Shown here in pieces: positions 1-11,800 of a DNA stretch of 64,000 bases (position 1 is its first letter; the number at the start of each line of letters is the position of its first letter). The stretch lies in contig NC_133116.1 in assembly GCF_022965805.1 (NCBI RefSeq), forward strand, positions 8,080,601-8,144,600. Direction: 5' to 3'. A program made the translations under genes and the position numbers. Source of the DNA: Primulina eburnea (taxonomy: Eukaryota > Streptophyta > Magnoliopsida > Lamiales > Gesneriaceae). Under the pieces are notes generated by a model. That model saw only the letters and a list, made by a program, of their open reading frames with translations. It was not told where the DNA came from and did not search any database.

Positions 1-861
1 GTGAAGCGGTACGAGGAATATGAAAGAGGACGGGTATATTTATAGGCAATTTGTGAATGTAGAAACCGTCACTGTTAGCGACGGTTATTTTTAAACTGTC
101 GCTATTAGCAACAGTGTTTGTATTGTCGCCGATTCCATTAGCGACGGATTATATTAACCCGTCGCTATTGGGCGACGATTAAATAGTTCCGTCGCTATTC
201 TAATCGGCGACGGTAATATATCTGTCGCTAGTAGCGACAGATTTAATAATTCCGTCGCTAATGAGCGACGATTGTTCCGAAACCGTCGCTGATACACCAA
301 CATTCATTTTCCAAATTTTTAAATGGCTTTGTTTTTTGTTTGTAAATATTTGATTTTTATTATTTCACCATTTATATTTAATTATGAAGTAGTAGATTTA
401 AAAGACTTCATTTTTTGTATTGTGGTGAAGTAATTAATAGAGAACGACTTCGCATATATAGAGTCGTGGTGAAGTAATTAATAGAGATCGACTTCGCAAT
501 TATTGAGTTGTGGTGAAGTAATTCTTTCTTTAACTTCGACACAATTTTAATATTACGAGTTATTTTATATTTTATTACTTCATCACTTAAGGGAAATTAA
601 TTAAAATTATGGTTCATTTTTTTACTTCGCTAAATTTAAGTTTCAAATTTTTTTTAACTTTTCACTTCATTAAAACTATTCTGTCGAAGTAAAATGATGT
701 AAAAAATTAGAAGTGAAGCCCGTGTTTTTTAAATTGTGAAGTAAAAAATAATGTTTTACTTCGCCGCTGTTATTACCGAAGTTGATTGATATATACTACT
801 TCATAATTATTCATTGCCGAAGTAACTAGTGGCGAAGTAAAAGCCAAAAATTCTACTAGTG
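1..861. mobile_element. End of a CACTA (En/Spm) DNA transposon
   Basis: The right border reads, on the minus strand, CACTAGTAGAATTTTTGGC starting at 861, which is the CACTA terminal signature. Inside it are two blocks of subterminal repeats. From about 380 to 845 there are many short motifs around ACTTCGCC, GAAGTAA and their complements. From about 60 to 290 there are repeated GCGACGG / CCGTCGC motifs in both orientations. Dense short subterminal repeats in both orientations are typical transposase-binding arrays of this superfamily. The other end lies left of the window, so the TSD cannot be tested; the adjacent 3 bp are TGA. No transposase coding is visible, so this may be a non-autonomous copy or only the end of a large one. 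The two repeat types could also be two adjacent elements. Confidence 0.72.
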
Positions 862-1725
862 TGAACTCCTGATAATTGATAAACGGTCGCTTACTTTACC
901 AACTCAAATATCATAAAACGATATTACAATTGTGGATCATAACATATGTGTTAGGACTAGGAGTGGCGGCTGGAGCTTAGCATACATATCTTATTTCACT
1001 AAGTCATCTCTTTATTCTTTTCATTATTATTATTTTTATTATTATTATATATAGATATATATATAATTTCATACTTCTTAATGTTCTCTTTTAAAATTTG
1101 AATTGCTTTTTCAGGGAAAAAAGAAGGGATATGTACTTGTATACCATACACTTTATTTTTACCAACATGAAGAAAAAATAAAATTTAATGCGCCACGCAC
1201 GAAGAAAACTAACAGGGTGGAATGCACGATGGGGGATCAGCCTACTACGAGAAAACAAAACAACCAAAAAAGCTAGCCAGCATATATACCAACAATGCAC
1301 AATATAATTGTAATTATAATTAAAAGAAAAGGTTATTAAATTAATGGTAGGATAAGAAGGGGTTCTTCTCTCTTTACCATTCACTAAAATCACCACTTCT
1401 TAAAGGCTATGGCAGAGGAAGAGAAGAAGCAAAAAAAGTTCTAAAAATTAAAGGGGGCAAACATACTACTTACTAGCTCTCCGTCTCGTATTAAAAAAAG
1501 CAAAGGTACAAATCTTTATACTCACATGATCCACTTTGGCCTCCGTATGAAGTAGAATCCAAGTTTCTTGATTCTTTACACTTATTATTTTCTTTTCATC
1601 TTTATGTGAAAAAAAGATGAAATGATTATGAAAAAACCCTAAAGTTCGCTTCATTTTTGACCTCTTTTGTAGCTTTGGCTTACCAAGAAATTATACCATG
1701 TACCTCAAATCCCACATGCGTACAC
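862..1725. other. 5' flank of the bHLH gene, no gene seen
   Basis: AT-rich sequence between the CACTA end and the bHLH gene. Short open frames on the minus strand (1091-1396, 1466-1654) have no recognisable domain. It presumably holds the bHLH promoter. Confidence 0.5.
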
Positions 1726-1733
1726 TTATAAAT
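1726..1733 (+). promoter_or_regulatory. Possible TATA box of the bHLH gene
   Basis: TTATAAAT lies 43 bp before the chosen ATG. This leaves a leader of only about 15 nt, so either the leader is very short or this is not the functional TATA box. Confidence 0.25.
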
Positions 1734-1775
1734 TGAGGTGGGGTTTCGAGGGTTTGAGGGCTTACTTATATTATT

Positions 1776-3802
1776 ATGTATGGAAGTAACGAGAAAGAAG
1801 GGAATCAAGAAAATATTTCACATTATATAACTCATAATATCACTAATATTGATCAGGGTTTCGGCCAAATTCAGGAGCCATCACTTACCCAAGAAATGCA
1901 GCAGCAAAATACTGGTGATGCTTATATTGGCGTTGGAGGTAATGTGGGGGGAGGATCAACTTTAACGTTCCCTGAGGTGTCACAAATCCTGCCGTGGACA
2001 CTTCCTCCGGTTCACACATTCAACCCGGTTTTCTCGACCCGTGATCACGACCCGTTTCTTCTTCCTCCTCCGCCGCCACCAATGCCACCAACATCGTCCT
2101 ACGGTGGTTTGTTTAACCGAATGGCTTCCGGGTTACAGTTCGGGTACGATGGACCGGGTTCGGACCACCAAATGAGGCTTATTTCTGAGTCGTTATGCCA
2201 GATGGTCAGCCCCAATTCGGCCCCTTTTGGGCTCCATGCTGAGCTGCAGAAAATGACGGCTCAAGAGATTATGGATGCAAAGGCTCTTGCTGCCTCTAAA
2301 AGCCACAGTGAAGCTGAGAGGAGGCGTAGAGAAAGGATCAATAATCATCTTGCTAAGCTGAGGAGCTTACTCCCTAGCACCACTAAAGTAAGCGAAATGC
2401 AACACTTGAATTCAGAACTTTATTGCATGAATCATTATTATATTAATGCGCTAACTAACATATATATTCACATGTTTTATTTTAGTGTTCACAGCAAACC
2501 TAAACTTTAGTTTTGTGTAATATTCTTTGTGGGTTCAAAGATTTTTTCTAAAATTACATCCTAAGATTCTTCTTAGGTACTTGAAGAATTGGATTTCATT
2601 GGACTAGTGGAGGTATGATTAGGTAGGAGAAATGGCATAAAGGACTCTCATTTTATATATGTATATATATATGCACTTTATCAATTTTGTGATTTATTCT
2701 AAAATTATTCTCTATCTTTTTTATTATTGATGAAATGCCACAATATTCCAAGTGTTGGTTCCGAGGAATTGGAAAAAGGGAACGGAGAAAGGGAGCAAGC
2801 GTTAATATCGCTCAGTTTGATATAATAAAGAGAAACCAATAAGCAGTCCAAAAGCTTCCATGGAAAATTCTTGCCGGAATTTGCAGTCAAAATATTTAAT
2901 AGAGGATTCTTAAAGATTAAAAAAAGACAGACAAAGAAGCATTCCTGTCAGTAATTCGGCTCGTTTTTACACTTTATTATTACCTATGTTTGTTTCCCCA
3001 AACCCCACCCTCGACATTTATCACCGAACAATACTAAAAGAAGCGGGATTTTGGTCGCATGATTCAAATTTGTTACTGGGTAGCCATTTTCTGCAAGCCC
3101 TTTTATTTTGTTACAATTCTTTATCCGTTTATCCACAAACATTGTGATGTATGGATAATGTTTTGCAGATTAATTGTGTGCTTTTTTCCATTTTTCATTG
3201 TTCTTGATGGAATTAACACTCTTGAAAATGAAACCCTTCGTTCTCAACCCATAAAAATGTTTTCTTGTTTGTCATACTCTAGAACTTTCATCAGAGGTGT
3301 ATGTCATGCTTTTCAGACAGACAAAGCTTCATTACTAGCAGAAGTGATCCAACAAGTGAAGGAGCTAAAGCGCCAAACTTCTCTAATAGCGGAAACTAGT
3401 CCGGTCCCTACTGAAACCGATGAACTAATCGTGGATAATGCATCAGAAGATGGTAAATTATTGATCAAAGCTTCGATCTGCTGCGATGACCGATCCGACC
3501 TCTTGCAAGACCTAATCAAGACTCTCAAAACATTAAGGTTGAAAACTCTGAAGGCTGAAATAACCACGCTCGGTGGCCGGGTTAAGAATGTCTTGTTCAT
3601 TACCGGAGATGAAGAAGATTCGATTAACCATAATATTATTGATGGTGAAGATCAGAATCTGCAGAAGCAACAGTACAGTATAAACTCAATACAAGAAGCA
3701 CTCAAAGCAGTGATGGAGAAATCCAATGGTGAGGAGTCTGGTTCTGCGAGTGTTAAAAGGCAAAGAACCAATATAAGTATCCTTGAACACAGGTCTCTTT
3801 AA
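1776..3802 (+). CDS. bHLH transcription factor (bHLH30/32/106/107 type)
   Basis: Two exons, 1776-2387 and 3317-3802, join in frame across a 929-bp GT-AG intron to give 365 residues. Residues 1-174 are low-complexity with a run of prolines near 94-104 and a conserved KMTAQEIMDAKALAASK stretch. The basic region and helix 1 (about 175-204, SHSEAERRRRERINNHLAKL) carry the H-E-R residues that contact an E-box/G-box. The intron cuts just before helix 2 (TDKASLLAEVIQQVKELKRQ, 205-224). Residues about 250-300 form an ACT-like regulatory fold (LIKASICCDDRSDLLQDL, GGRVKNVLFITGD). The C-terminus has a basic KRQRT patch. It should act in the nucleus as a dimer. The intron position inside the bHLH and the flanking motifs match the Arabidopsis AIG1/bHLH32, bHLH30, bHLH106 and bHLH107 clade; which member cannot be told by eye. 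An in-frame ATG at 3059 belongs to the intron. Confidence 0.93.
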
Positions 3803-4438
3803 AAAATATTAAATGCTAAAAATATCGACTTTTTTTTTCTTTTACATTTTAAAATTTCCCCCTTTTTTATATGGTGTGGCTTTTGGGTTGTGTTTTTCTT
3901 GATAAATTACTTATGTTGTTATATTAATATTTTGACAATAGTTACAATGTCAAAATGGAAAGATATATATCTTGCTTGGTGGTGAATTTTGCATATTTTC
4001 TCAAAATTTGATGATAATGCAATAACCTTAAAACATATACATCTCGCTACCAGCACCGATACCACTGAGCAGCTAGCCACCACGACTGGCGGTGCTGCCG
4101 CCCACGTCCACCGCTGTTGCCTTCATGAACTTGGGACGTCAAGCTCTGATGTATACCAAAATTCTCCCAACCGTGTGTTTTTGGAGGCACTGGAGGTTGT
4201 GATGTACTAAATTGTGGGAATTGATGTATATTTTGTTAAAGCAAAGGCATGTCACACTTTGTCCCATTTTTATTATTAATTTTATATAATGGTCATCAAA
4301 TATTTGTGTTGACCAGGGGTGTTTTATGTATGAAATTATATATATATATAGTGCAAGCTGGTTGTGTGTTAAATCTGAATATCTCATCCAAATTTACTTG
4401 ATTTTCCACTTTGGTTTTTATTACTGTGTAATGAATGG
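3803..4438. other. 3' flank of the bHLH gene, no gene seen
   Basis: AT-rich, with a T-rich stretch just after the stop that probably belongs to the 3' UTR. A more GC-rich patch at 4045-4140 gives a short open frame (3989-4210) with no recognisable domain. Confidence 0.4.
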
Positions 4439-4618
4439 CAAAAACTTGTGTGAGACGGTCTCACGGGTCATATTTTGTGAGACGGATCTTTATTTGGATA
4501 ATCAATGAAAAAGTACTACTTTTTATGCTAAGTGTATTACTTTTTATTGTGAATATGGGCGGGGTTGACCCGTCTCACAGATTGAGATCCGTGAGACGGT
4601 CTCACATGAGACCTACTC
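4439..4618 (+). mobile_element. 182-bp foldback MITE family, copy 1
   Basis: Begins GGCAAAAACTTGTGTGAGAC and ends CATGAGACCTACTC. It carries the 15-bp palindrome GTGAGACGGTCTCAC near both ends and two AGTATTACTTTTTAT-like internal repeats. A perfect 9-bp TSD, GTAATGAAT, flanks it (4430-4438 and 4619-4627). The 9-bp TSD suggests a Mutator-like MITE. Confidence 0.85.
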
Positions 4619-4799
4619 GTAATGAATTATATGGTCTTGCTTTTGGTCTTGAGTTGTTTTTATTTAATATATTTTTATTTGTCAAAATTAAATATTTTTT
4701 TTTATTTTATCTACTCTATCAAAATTTCATTTCTAATAACCTACTTTATTTGTCTTTGGTGAATATATCTAGTTCATATAACAATCAAAACATGCTACT

Positions 4800-4890
4800 T
4801 GAGTTGTTGTCGATTTAAAAGATTTAAGTTGCAACGTTACCACCAACTATAGTTTTTGGCAAAACGTCAAGCGCTCGATCGGTTCTACCA
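4800..4890 (+). repeat. LTR-retrotransposon relic (LTR 3' end block)
   Basis: The stretch AACGTTACCACCAACTATAG...TTTTTGGCAAAACGTCAAGCGCTCGATC resembles, with substitutions, 33895-33992, where the same block is followed directly by TGGTATCAGAG, the iMet-tRNA primer-binding site of LTR retrotransposons. Here the primer-binding site is lost. Confidence 0.45.
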
Positions 4891-5039
4891 TCTCATATTC
4901 CTTAATCTTCTTGGTCTTACTATATATATTTATTATATATTATTTTAGCTATCTATAATGTTGGATAATTTAAATTCCGGTGATTTAAAATGAGGCTATT
5001 GATTAAAGAAGATTTATAAAAGTCAAGCAGGACAGAATT

Positions 5040-5470
5040 AGAAAGATAAATTAACTACTTGCGTCTCTCGAGTTGAACTGGTCGTCAAAGTAAAATTGAT
5101 CCTATTAAGACTAACTAACGCCAAGCGTAACTGTAGTGCCTAAATTCAGTACACGTATAACTCATGCAATTATTTAATTATTAAAGCATTTATTTAAATT
5201 TTAAAATGAGTCTTAGTGATGCATGATTTATTTAAATGCATTATTCTAAATTACTTATGTTTTTGCGATGCACGTTAAAATGTTTCTCGAGTTTAATGTT
5301 GCAGGCGATTATTTGAGGCGAGATCGAGGAAATGACCGGTGACGATTTTGGCAATGTAAAATATGGTATTTTTATTTTAAGTTGAAGATGAGGTATTTTA
5401 AATAATTTATTTAGCTTAGCATTTTAAAGCTTGCAAAGAAATATTTTTGTTTTAATTTTTTTTAGTAATA
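5040..5470. repeat. Probable Ty3/gypsy LTR fragment
   Basis: Contains TTTTTGCGATGCACGTTAAA, a TCGAGTTTAATGTTGCAGGCGA run and GAGGCGAGATCGAGGAAATG. I recall this block order from Tekay/Del-type gypsy LTRs of asterids. No LTR ends or TSD are visible, so it is a fragment; the assignment rests on memory. Confidence 0.4.
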
Positions 5471-5871
5471 TGTTTTAAGTCACTAATAAATTAAACACCC
5501 TAAACACTATTTTACATTAAAACAAGAAATTAATCAATTTTGCAATAACCTGAAACAAAAAATTAGAGATAACTAAAAAAATATTATTGCTTCCAAATGA
5601 ATTCGTTGCAATTTTCGGAAACAATATGTTTAAATTAAGATTAGTGAATAGTTAATTATCTTCTAAGTTTGAATTTTTTTTTTTTTAAATTAAACCTGAC
5701 CAAATTTAAATGTCAAACTTTTAGAGCCAAATTATAAAGTTGGCAGATAAACAAAGTCTTCAATGTGTGAAAATGAAATATGTGAGAGTTGGGGACCTAC
5801 TTTTAATTTTACCATTTTTGTGGTCCGTGATTCAAACCCAATAAATTGAACAAAACTGAAAACAAAAGAGT

Positions 5872-5878
5872 AAAAAAA
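5872..5878 (-). terminator. RNA polymerase III T-run terminator
   Basis: Seven T residues on the minus strand begin 3 nt after the 3' end of the tRNA-Ile gene. Confidence 0.75.
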
Positions 5879-5880
5879 CC

Positions 5881-5954
5881 TGGCCCATGCAGGTCTCGAA
5901 CCTGCGACCTTCGCGTTATTAGCACGACGCTCTAACCAACTGAGCTAATGGGCC
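5881..5954 (-). tRNA. tRNA-Ile (anticodon AAU)
   Basis: The 74-nt minus-strand sequence folds as a full cloverleaf: acceptor GGCCCAT/ATGGGCC with discriminator A, D arm GCTC/GAGC, anticodon stem TCGTG/CGCGA (one T-G pair) around loop CTAATAA, variable AGGTC, and T arm GCAGG-TTCGAGA-CCTGC. The anticodon AAT (A34 becomes inosine) reads isoleucine codons. Internal promoter boxes are intact (A box TAGCTCAGTTGG, B box GGTTCGAGACC). It has no intron and no encoded CCA. A T7 run follows at the expected place, so the gene looks functional. Confidence 0.97.
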
Positions 5955-6379
5955 AGATGCTATGCTGTTACAGTTTTATTTTATTATACGTTAGGTCTTT
6001 TAAACTCCTCCTGTCTTGCCGTTGAACTAATGATATGTAAATAATAATAATTGAATATAATTTCTTTCAAATATTTAATATACTAAAACAATATTCCAAT
6101 AACTTAATTAATATAAAGTAATTAACTTAGAGTTAGACCGAATAAAAGAAATGACCATCTATGCTAAATTAAACATTATAGTTTCAATTTTCATTAAAAA
6201 ATAATAATAATATTAACTGAATATTTTTTTTGTTAGATATGATTCTTGAAAAAAAATTAAACTTTTTAAAATCACAAATAGGATTGGAAATATGAATAAG
6301 AACTATTAATGTCATCTAAAATGTTTAACGCTGTTGCATGATATATCTGATCATTTGTAAAATGTTGTTTTAATACTAT

Positions 6380-6720
6380 GTGATACTCACGGAAAATTTA
6401 GGGTCCGCTCCCAGTAAGTGTCACTAGTACAGACGCAAGGTTATGAAATTGTCCCGAGCCTGAAATCACGAAAAAGACCGTTAAGAGGGGGCCAGGAAGG
6501 GTGTCTTGGCGTAGCCCCTCCGACACTCAAGTCAGTGTATGAGGATATATGGGGGAGCAGCTAAGGGTGCTGCTGAAAACAATATAGTGAATCCATAATC
6601 ATACGCTCAAACTTGATATTTATAGGAAAATACCTGGGCTTGTCATGGGTCATTCACCTATGGGCCTTAGATATAGACCGAGAGTTTGGGCCGGATCTTG
6701 ACGAGAGTTTTAAATATAAT
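6380..6720. repeat. Retroelement-like repeat block
   Basis: Holds a GC-rich island (GGGTGTCTTGGCGTAGCCCC followed by CTCCGACACTCAAGTCAG) unlike its AT-rich surroundings. I recall the CTCCGAC.CTCAAGTCAG core from dispersed LTR or TRIM-like elements in many plants. No ends, TSD or coding sequence are visible. Confidence 0.35.
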
Positions 6721-7350
6721 AATTAATATTTACTGCGACATAATGATAATGTATTTAATTTATAACAGACAAATGTAGCAATCGAATTGAGAACAAAAAA
6801 TTACAATTAAGTTAAATTATAAATTCTAATTTTCTTCTTATTTAATCAACTTGAAGGGTATTTTGGAAAATTCACATCGATGTATCAAGAGTAGTTTCGA
6901 CGAGTCTTTTTTTTAATAATAATAAATAACGGTTACTTGAAACACTTTTAATAATAACCAACCAGCCTCCACCGATGTAATGACATCAAAGTTAATTATT
7001 TTAAATTATGACACCAGAGTTAGTAGGTCTCTTGTAAGATGGTATCACGAATCTTTATCAATAAGACGAGTCAACCCTACCGAAGCACCAACAAACGGCT
7101 AGCCGAAGAACCAACGACCAAATTATCCGAAAGGTGGTGGCGAATTTTCGAATATTCAACAAAAGACAAATTAGCTTGGATGGTCGTTACAAATCTGTCA
7201 TCTTCTCCAATTTATTATATTTTGATAAATTTATTTGATTTTATAATATTTAATTTAAAAACCTGACATTTTACCCATTTAGTAATTTTTATTTTGGTGT
7301 TAAGTTGATTTAGGAAATTATTCGATTTTAATTATTTTTTTCTCAGATTT
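6721..7350. other. AT-rich spacer before the LINE
   Basis: No gene is recognised. A short open frame at 7039-7266 has no known domain. The last bases are the original host DNA next to the LINE insertion site. Confidence 0.4.
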
Positions 7351-7368
7351 GATAATGTTCTCATATAC
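7351..7368 (+). repeat. LINE target-site duplication, 5' copy
   Basis: GATAATGTTCTCATATAC is repeated exactly at 12989-13006 on the other side of the LINE. Confidence 0.95.
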
Positions 7369-7518
7369 ATTTTTGTTTCGTTTGAAGACAATTAATGATT
7401 GAGGGGAGTACCCTCAAGATTCTTAAATTTCTTGTAGGGTTGGTTACCTGCCGCGTGCAGGATTGAATCGCAGGATTCTTCTGTGGAATCGTGCGTTTGG
7501 TATTATCTTTTAAGTACG

Positions 7519-8847
7519 ATGGATCCTGATGAAATCTCACGCTTGGTTAACGAGATGAAACTGTCCCACAACGATCCGTGCGATGTTGTTAATCTAGAAG
7601 AAACGGATATCCGGGTGGGCGAGGAACGGCTGGCACAATGCTTGGTGGCAAAAATCCTATCGACAAAGGCCATCAACAGAGAAGCATTCAGACATCAGAT
7701 GCCCCGAGTGCTACAGGCAGAAAGGAGAATTGATATTGAGGCTGCAGGTGACAATTCCTTTGTTTTTGTGTTCTACTCTCTTCGAGATCGGCATAGGGCA
7801 TTAACCGAGGGGCCATGGAATTTCGCAAGAAACCTTCTGATTTTTAAGGAGCCAATTGGTAGGCAAAACCCTCGAACTATGAATTTTGATGAGACAAATT
7901 TTTGGGTACAATTACATAATATTCCCCTCGCATTTATGCACGAAGATCTGTTATTAAAACTTGGTCGGCAAATAGGACCTGTTGTGGAGATAGACAGGGG
8001 AGACAATGGTGCTTTCATGGGCCGATTCGCAAGAATACGTATACGCATCAATATCTCCCAGCCACTTCGAAAATGTATTCGTGTTAATGCGATGAAGGAT
8101 GAAGAAGATAGCATCATATTATTGGTCTACGAAAGAATTCCCGACTTCTGTTACGCTTGTGGAAGGCTGGGACATACTTGTAGAGAATGCGATGACCCTA
8201 TTGCAGACAAGGAGAATCTTTCATATGGTGTCTGGATGCGGGCATCAACTCATTTGGTTGGTAATCGGACGACTAGGGGGCGAGGGACAAGAACAGATAG
8301 TTCTGGTAATGGGATGAGCAACCATGATGCTACAGAGCGACAACCTCAGCAATCCTTAATTAAGGTGGCACCGGGAAGGCACTCAATTGTGACAACAGTA
8401 GACCCCCAATGGGAGAGTAATTCATCAATGATGCACACTGATCTAAGCAAGGGGATGCCTGATGAGGCCGATAGGATTCCACTAGGTACATCATTATATG
8501 TGGTGGGGGAAAACACCCCAACAAATCCTCAGACTATAACGGAATTATTGGCACCTGATGCCGCTGCATTGAGGGGTGAGGGGCTGATCTTGGACCAAGG
8601 ACAAAGGCCTACATCGAAACAGTGGAAGCGAAGGGCTCGGGAAGTGCACAGGGAAGGGTCACGACGAGCAGAGGTGACAGAGTCCTATCCGTATTCAGGG
8701 GTTAAAAGAAATGCACAGATGGTTTCTGAGACCTCTGAACAAGAGCACACAAGCCCTATCAAGAAAAAGGAAAAGCGCGTAGAGGAGATATCTGAAGCTA
8801 CTGATATAGCGGCGGTGGTTGCAGTGCAACCCCGCCGACAACAATGA
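7519..8847 (+). CDS. LINE ORF1: DUF4283 / CCHC zinc-knuckle protein
   Basis: Codes for about 442 residues from the ATG at 7519 (MDPDEISRLV...). An in-frame ATG at 7483 would add 12 residues but is less plant-LINE-like. Residues about 35-190 fit the DUF4283 domain of plant L1 ORF1 proteins, including the FVFVFYSLRDRHRALTEGPW block. A CCHC zinc knuckle, C-YA-C-GRLG-H-TCRE-C, lies near residues 210-223. The rest is polar and low-complexity with a basic KKKEKR cluster near the end. In plant L1 elements this protein is thought to coat the element RNA in the ribonucleoprotein. Its stop codon overlaps the ORF2 start as ATGA at 8844-8847. Confidence 0.9.
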   Translation: MDPDEISRLVNEMKLSHNDPCDVVNLEETDIRVGEERLAQCLVAKILSTKAINREAFRHQMPRVLQAERRIDIEAAGDNSFVFVFYSLRDRHRALTEGPWNFARNLLIFKEPIGRQNPRTMNFDETNFWVQLHNIPLAFMHEDLLLKLGRQIGPVVEIDRGDNGAFMGRFARIRIRINISQPLRKCIRVNAMKDEEDSIILLVYERIPDFCYACGRLGHTCRECDDPIADKENLSYGVWMRASTHLVGNRTTRGRGTRTDSSGNGMSNHDATERQPQQSLIKVAPGRHSIVTTVDPQWESNSSMMHTDLSKGMPDEADRIPLGTSLYVVGENTPTNPQTITELLAPDAAALRGEGLILDQGQRPTSKQWKRRAREVHREGSRRAEVTESYPYSGVKRNAQMVSETSEQEHTSPIKKKEKRVEEISEATDIAAVVAVQPRRQQ

Positions 8848-11800
8848 ATATCATAGTATGGAATACCCGCGGGCTTGGGAACCCGCGGGCATTCCGGGAA
8901 TTGGGGCGACTTGTCGCCGAAAAGAACCCAACTCTCTTATTTTTAAGTGAAACAAAAATGAGAGAGGCTTCCTGTCGATGGTGGAAATATAAGCTGGGAT
9001 TCTCGGGATGTTTTATGGTGGATTGTCGGGGACAGAGTGGTGGTCTAGCTTTATTGTGGAAGGAACCAGCCCTTGTATCGATCAAATCTTACTCGCCTGG
9101 GCATATTGACTGTGTAGTCCAGGAAACAGATATGGTGTGGCGCTTCACAGGTTTCTACGGTCATCCGGAAACTTCTCTACGTCATTTCTCTTGGGATTTA
9201 TTGTCCCGGCTTAGGGATGTGCCAGAGCTCAGGGAGATACCTTGGCTGGTTGGAGAGGATTTTAACGAAATTTGTTTTGACAGTGAGAAATTGGGAGGCA
9301 ATAAGCGGGCACCGTCTCAGATGCAAGCTTTTCAGGAAGCACTTGATCTCTGCGAACTTCAGGACCTTTATTGCAGCGGGGACATATTTACATGGGTGAA
9401 CCGCCGGGAACCAAACATGATTATTTTTGAGCGACTGGATCGGTTTGTGGCAGATTTGAAGTGGCGTCTTCTTTTCCCTGTGGCGCGGGTCAGCTCGCTG
9501 GAGTTCTTTCACTCTGACCACCGACCCATCTGTATGCGCCTCAAAGGAGACCAAATCAATTCTTATACAGGCCGGAGGCTCAATAAACCGATGTTCCGAT
9601 TCGAAAAGGGCTGGTTATTAGAGGATGATTGTCGAGAGGTAATTGAGCACGGATGGGGAGGCAGAGGTCCCTACTGTTCTATCAAGGAGCGCATGGAGTC
9701 CTGTAAAAATGCTCTGATATGTTGGGATAACAACCAGCTGCGAAAGACTCCTAGGCGTCTTAGAGCACAGCGTAAAAATCTAAATTACCTCAGGACGAGC
9801 TCCCACTGGAAAAGTAACACTGCACAGATTAAGGATCTAGAGGCTGAGATAGAAAAGCTTGCTACAAAAGAGGAGATTTACTGGAGACAAAGAAGCAGAG
9901 AAACTTGGCTTAAGGATGGGGATCGTAACTCACGGTTTTTTCATTCTAAAGCCTCACATCGTAGAAGCCAAAACACCATATCCGGGATGGTATCTAGCCA
10001 AGGTGACTGGTGTACCGAACCGAGAGGGATATCAGAGATTGTGATGGAATATTTTGAGCGATTCTTTTCCTCTACCAATCCTAGTACATTTGATATTAAT
10101 GGTGTTATTGAATCAGTGGTCCCGAAAGTGGATGCTCATATGAATCAGATTTTGTGTGCTCCCTTTACAGAAATAGAGGTTAGACAAGCTCTCTTTGATA
10201 TGCATCCAGATAAAGCTCCTGAGCCGGATGGTTTTTCTCCTCTATTCTTTCAGAAATTTTGGGCAGTTGTCGGTCCAGATGTCTCAAAAGAAGTTCTCAG
10301 AGTACTCAATGAGGGTGTATCCGTGGAGGCTTGGAATCATACTCTTGTCACTCTTATACCAAAAGTCAAAGATCCGGTCATTATGAAAGATTTTAGGCCG
10401 ATTAGCTTGTGCAATGTATGTTATAAAATTGTCTCTCGAGCCATCACCAATCGTCTCAGGCCTATTCTATCAGATCTTATTGATAATTCCCAGAGTGCTT
10501 TTATCCCAGGGCGGCTCATTACCGACAATATTATTGTGGGTTTCGAGATATTACACTGGATGAGGACAAGAAAGACCGGAAGTAACAGTTATGCTGCACT
10601 TAAACTGGATATGAGCAAAGCGTATGATCGGGTCGAATGGGAGTTCCTACGGCAGATCATGGAACGGCTAGGCTTTGCTGGAAGCTGGATTTCTAGGGTG
10701 ATGAACTGTGTTACTTCAGTATCATACTTCTTCAGAGTTAATCAAGATGTGGTGGGCCCTCTCAAACCAAGCCGAGGATTACGCCAAGGGGATCCTCTTT
10801 CCCCTTACTTGTTCGTATTGTGTGCACATGGCCTGTCTACTCTACTAAGTGCTTATGAAGCGAGGGGTTTATTCAGGGGAGTTAAGATAGCGTCTTCTTG
10901 CCCATTAGTGACACATCTTTTTTTCGCCGATGATAGTCTGGTATTCTTCAGAGCGACTATGCAGGAAGGAGCCCGCGTCAAAGAATGCCTAACACAATAT
11001 GAAAAGGCATCCGGGCAACTCGTTAATTACGATAAGTCGGCACTGTCTTTCAGTCCTAATTCTAATCCAGCTCTCATGGACATGATCAAGACTATATTGA
11101 CTATCCCTGTGGTTCATCAACATGATCTTTACTTGGGTCTACCAACGGTGTCAATGCGTAGTAAAAGGCTTCAATTCAAATATCTGATTGAAAGAGTGGT
11201 GAAACGAATCCAAGGATGGGGTCATAAATGGTTTTCTTCCGGAGGAAAAGAGGTCCTGATCAAGTCAATTCTACAAGCGATTCCCGCATATGCGATGTCA
11301 TGTTTCAGATTGCCTACTATGGTATGTGATGATATTGAAAAAGAATGCACGAACTTCTGGTGGGGCATAGATAAGGGTAAGCGAAAAATGCACTGGAAAC
11401 CCTGGGATTTTCTCTGTAGACCAAAGTGTCGGGGCGGCCTGAGCTTCAGAAAATTGACTGAATTCAATCGAGCATTGCTTGCCAAACAGTTATGGCGTCT
11501 TATCCGTTTCCCAGATTCTCTAGCGGCCCGAGTACTCAAAGGCCGATATTACAAACATGGCTCTGTGCTTGATGCAGGGTTGGGTGGTAATCCATCATAT
11601 ATATGGAGATCGATCCTTTGGAGCAAAGAAATTCTGGAGCGTGGTCTGATTTGGAGAGTTGGGGATGGAAAATCAATTAAGATCTTTAAAGATCAGTGGA
11701 TCCCTACCATGCAATCTAAGATGGGTGAGCCGATGGGGGCCTGGGATCAAGAGGCTTCTGTTAACGAATTAATTATCCAAGGAGGGTGGGATGTTTATTT

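Noticed and set aside
3059..3316. N-terminal extension of the bHLH second exon frame (start at 3059)
   Set aside because: This is intron; the AG at 3315-3316 joins exactly to the exon 1 donor and rebuilds the bHLH domain.
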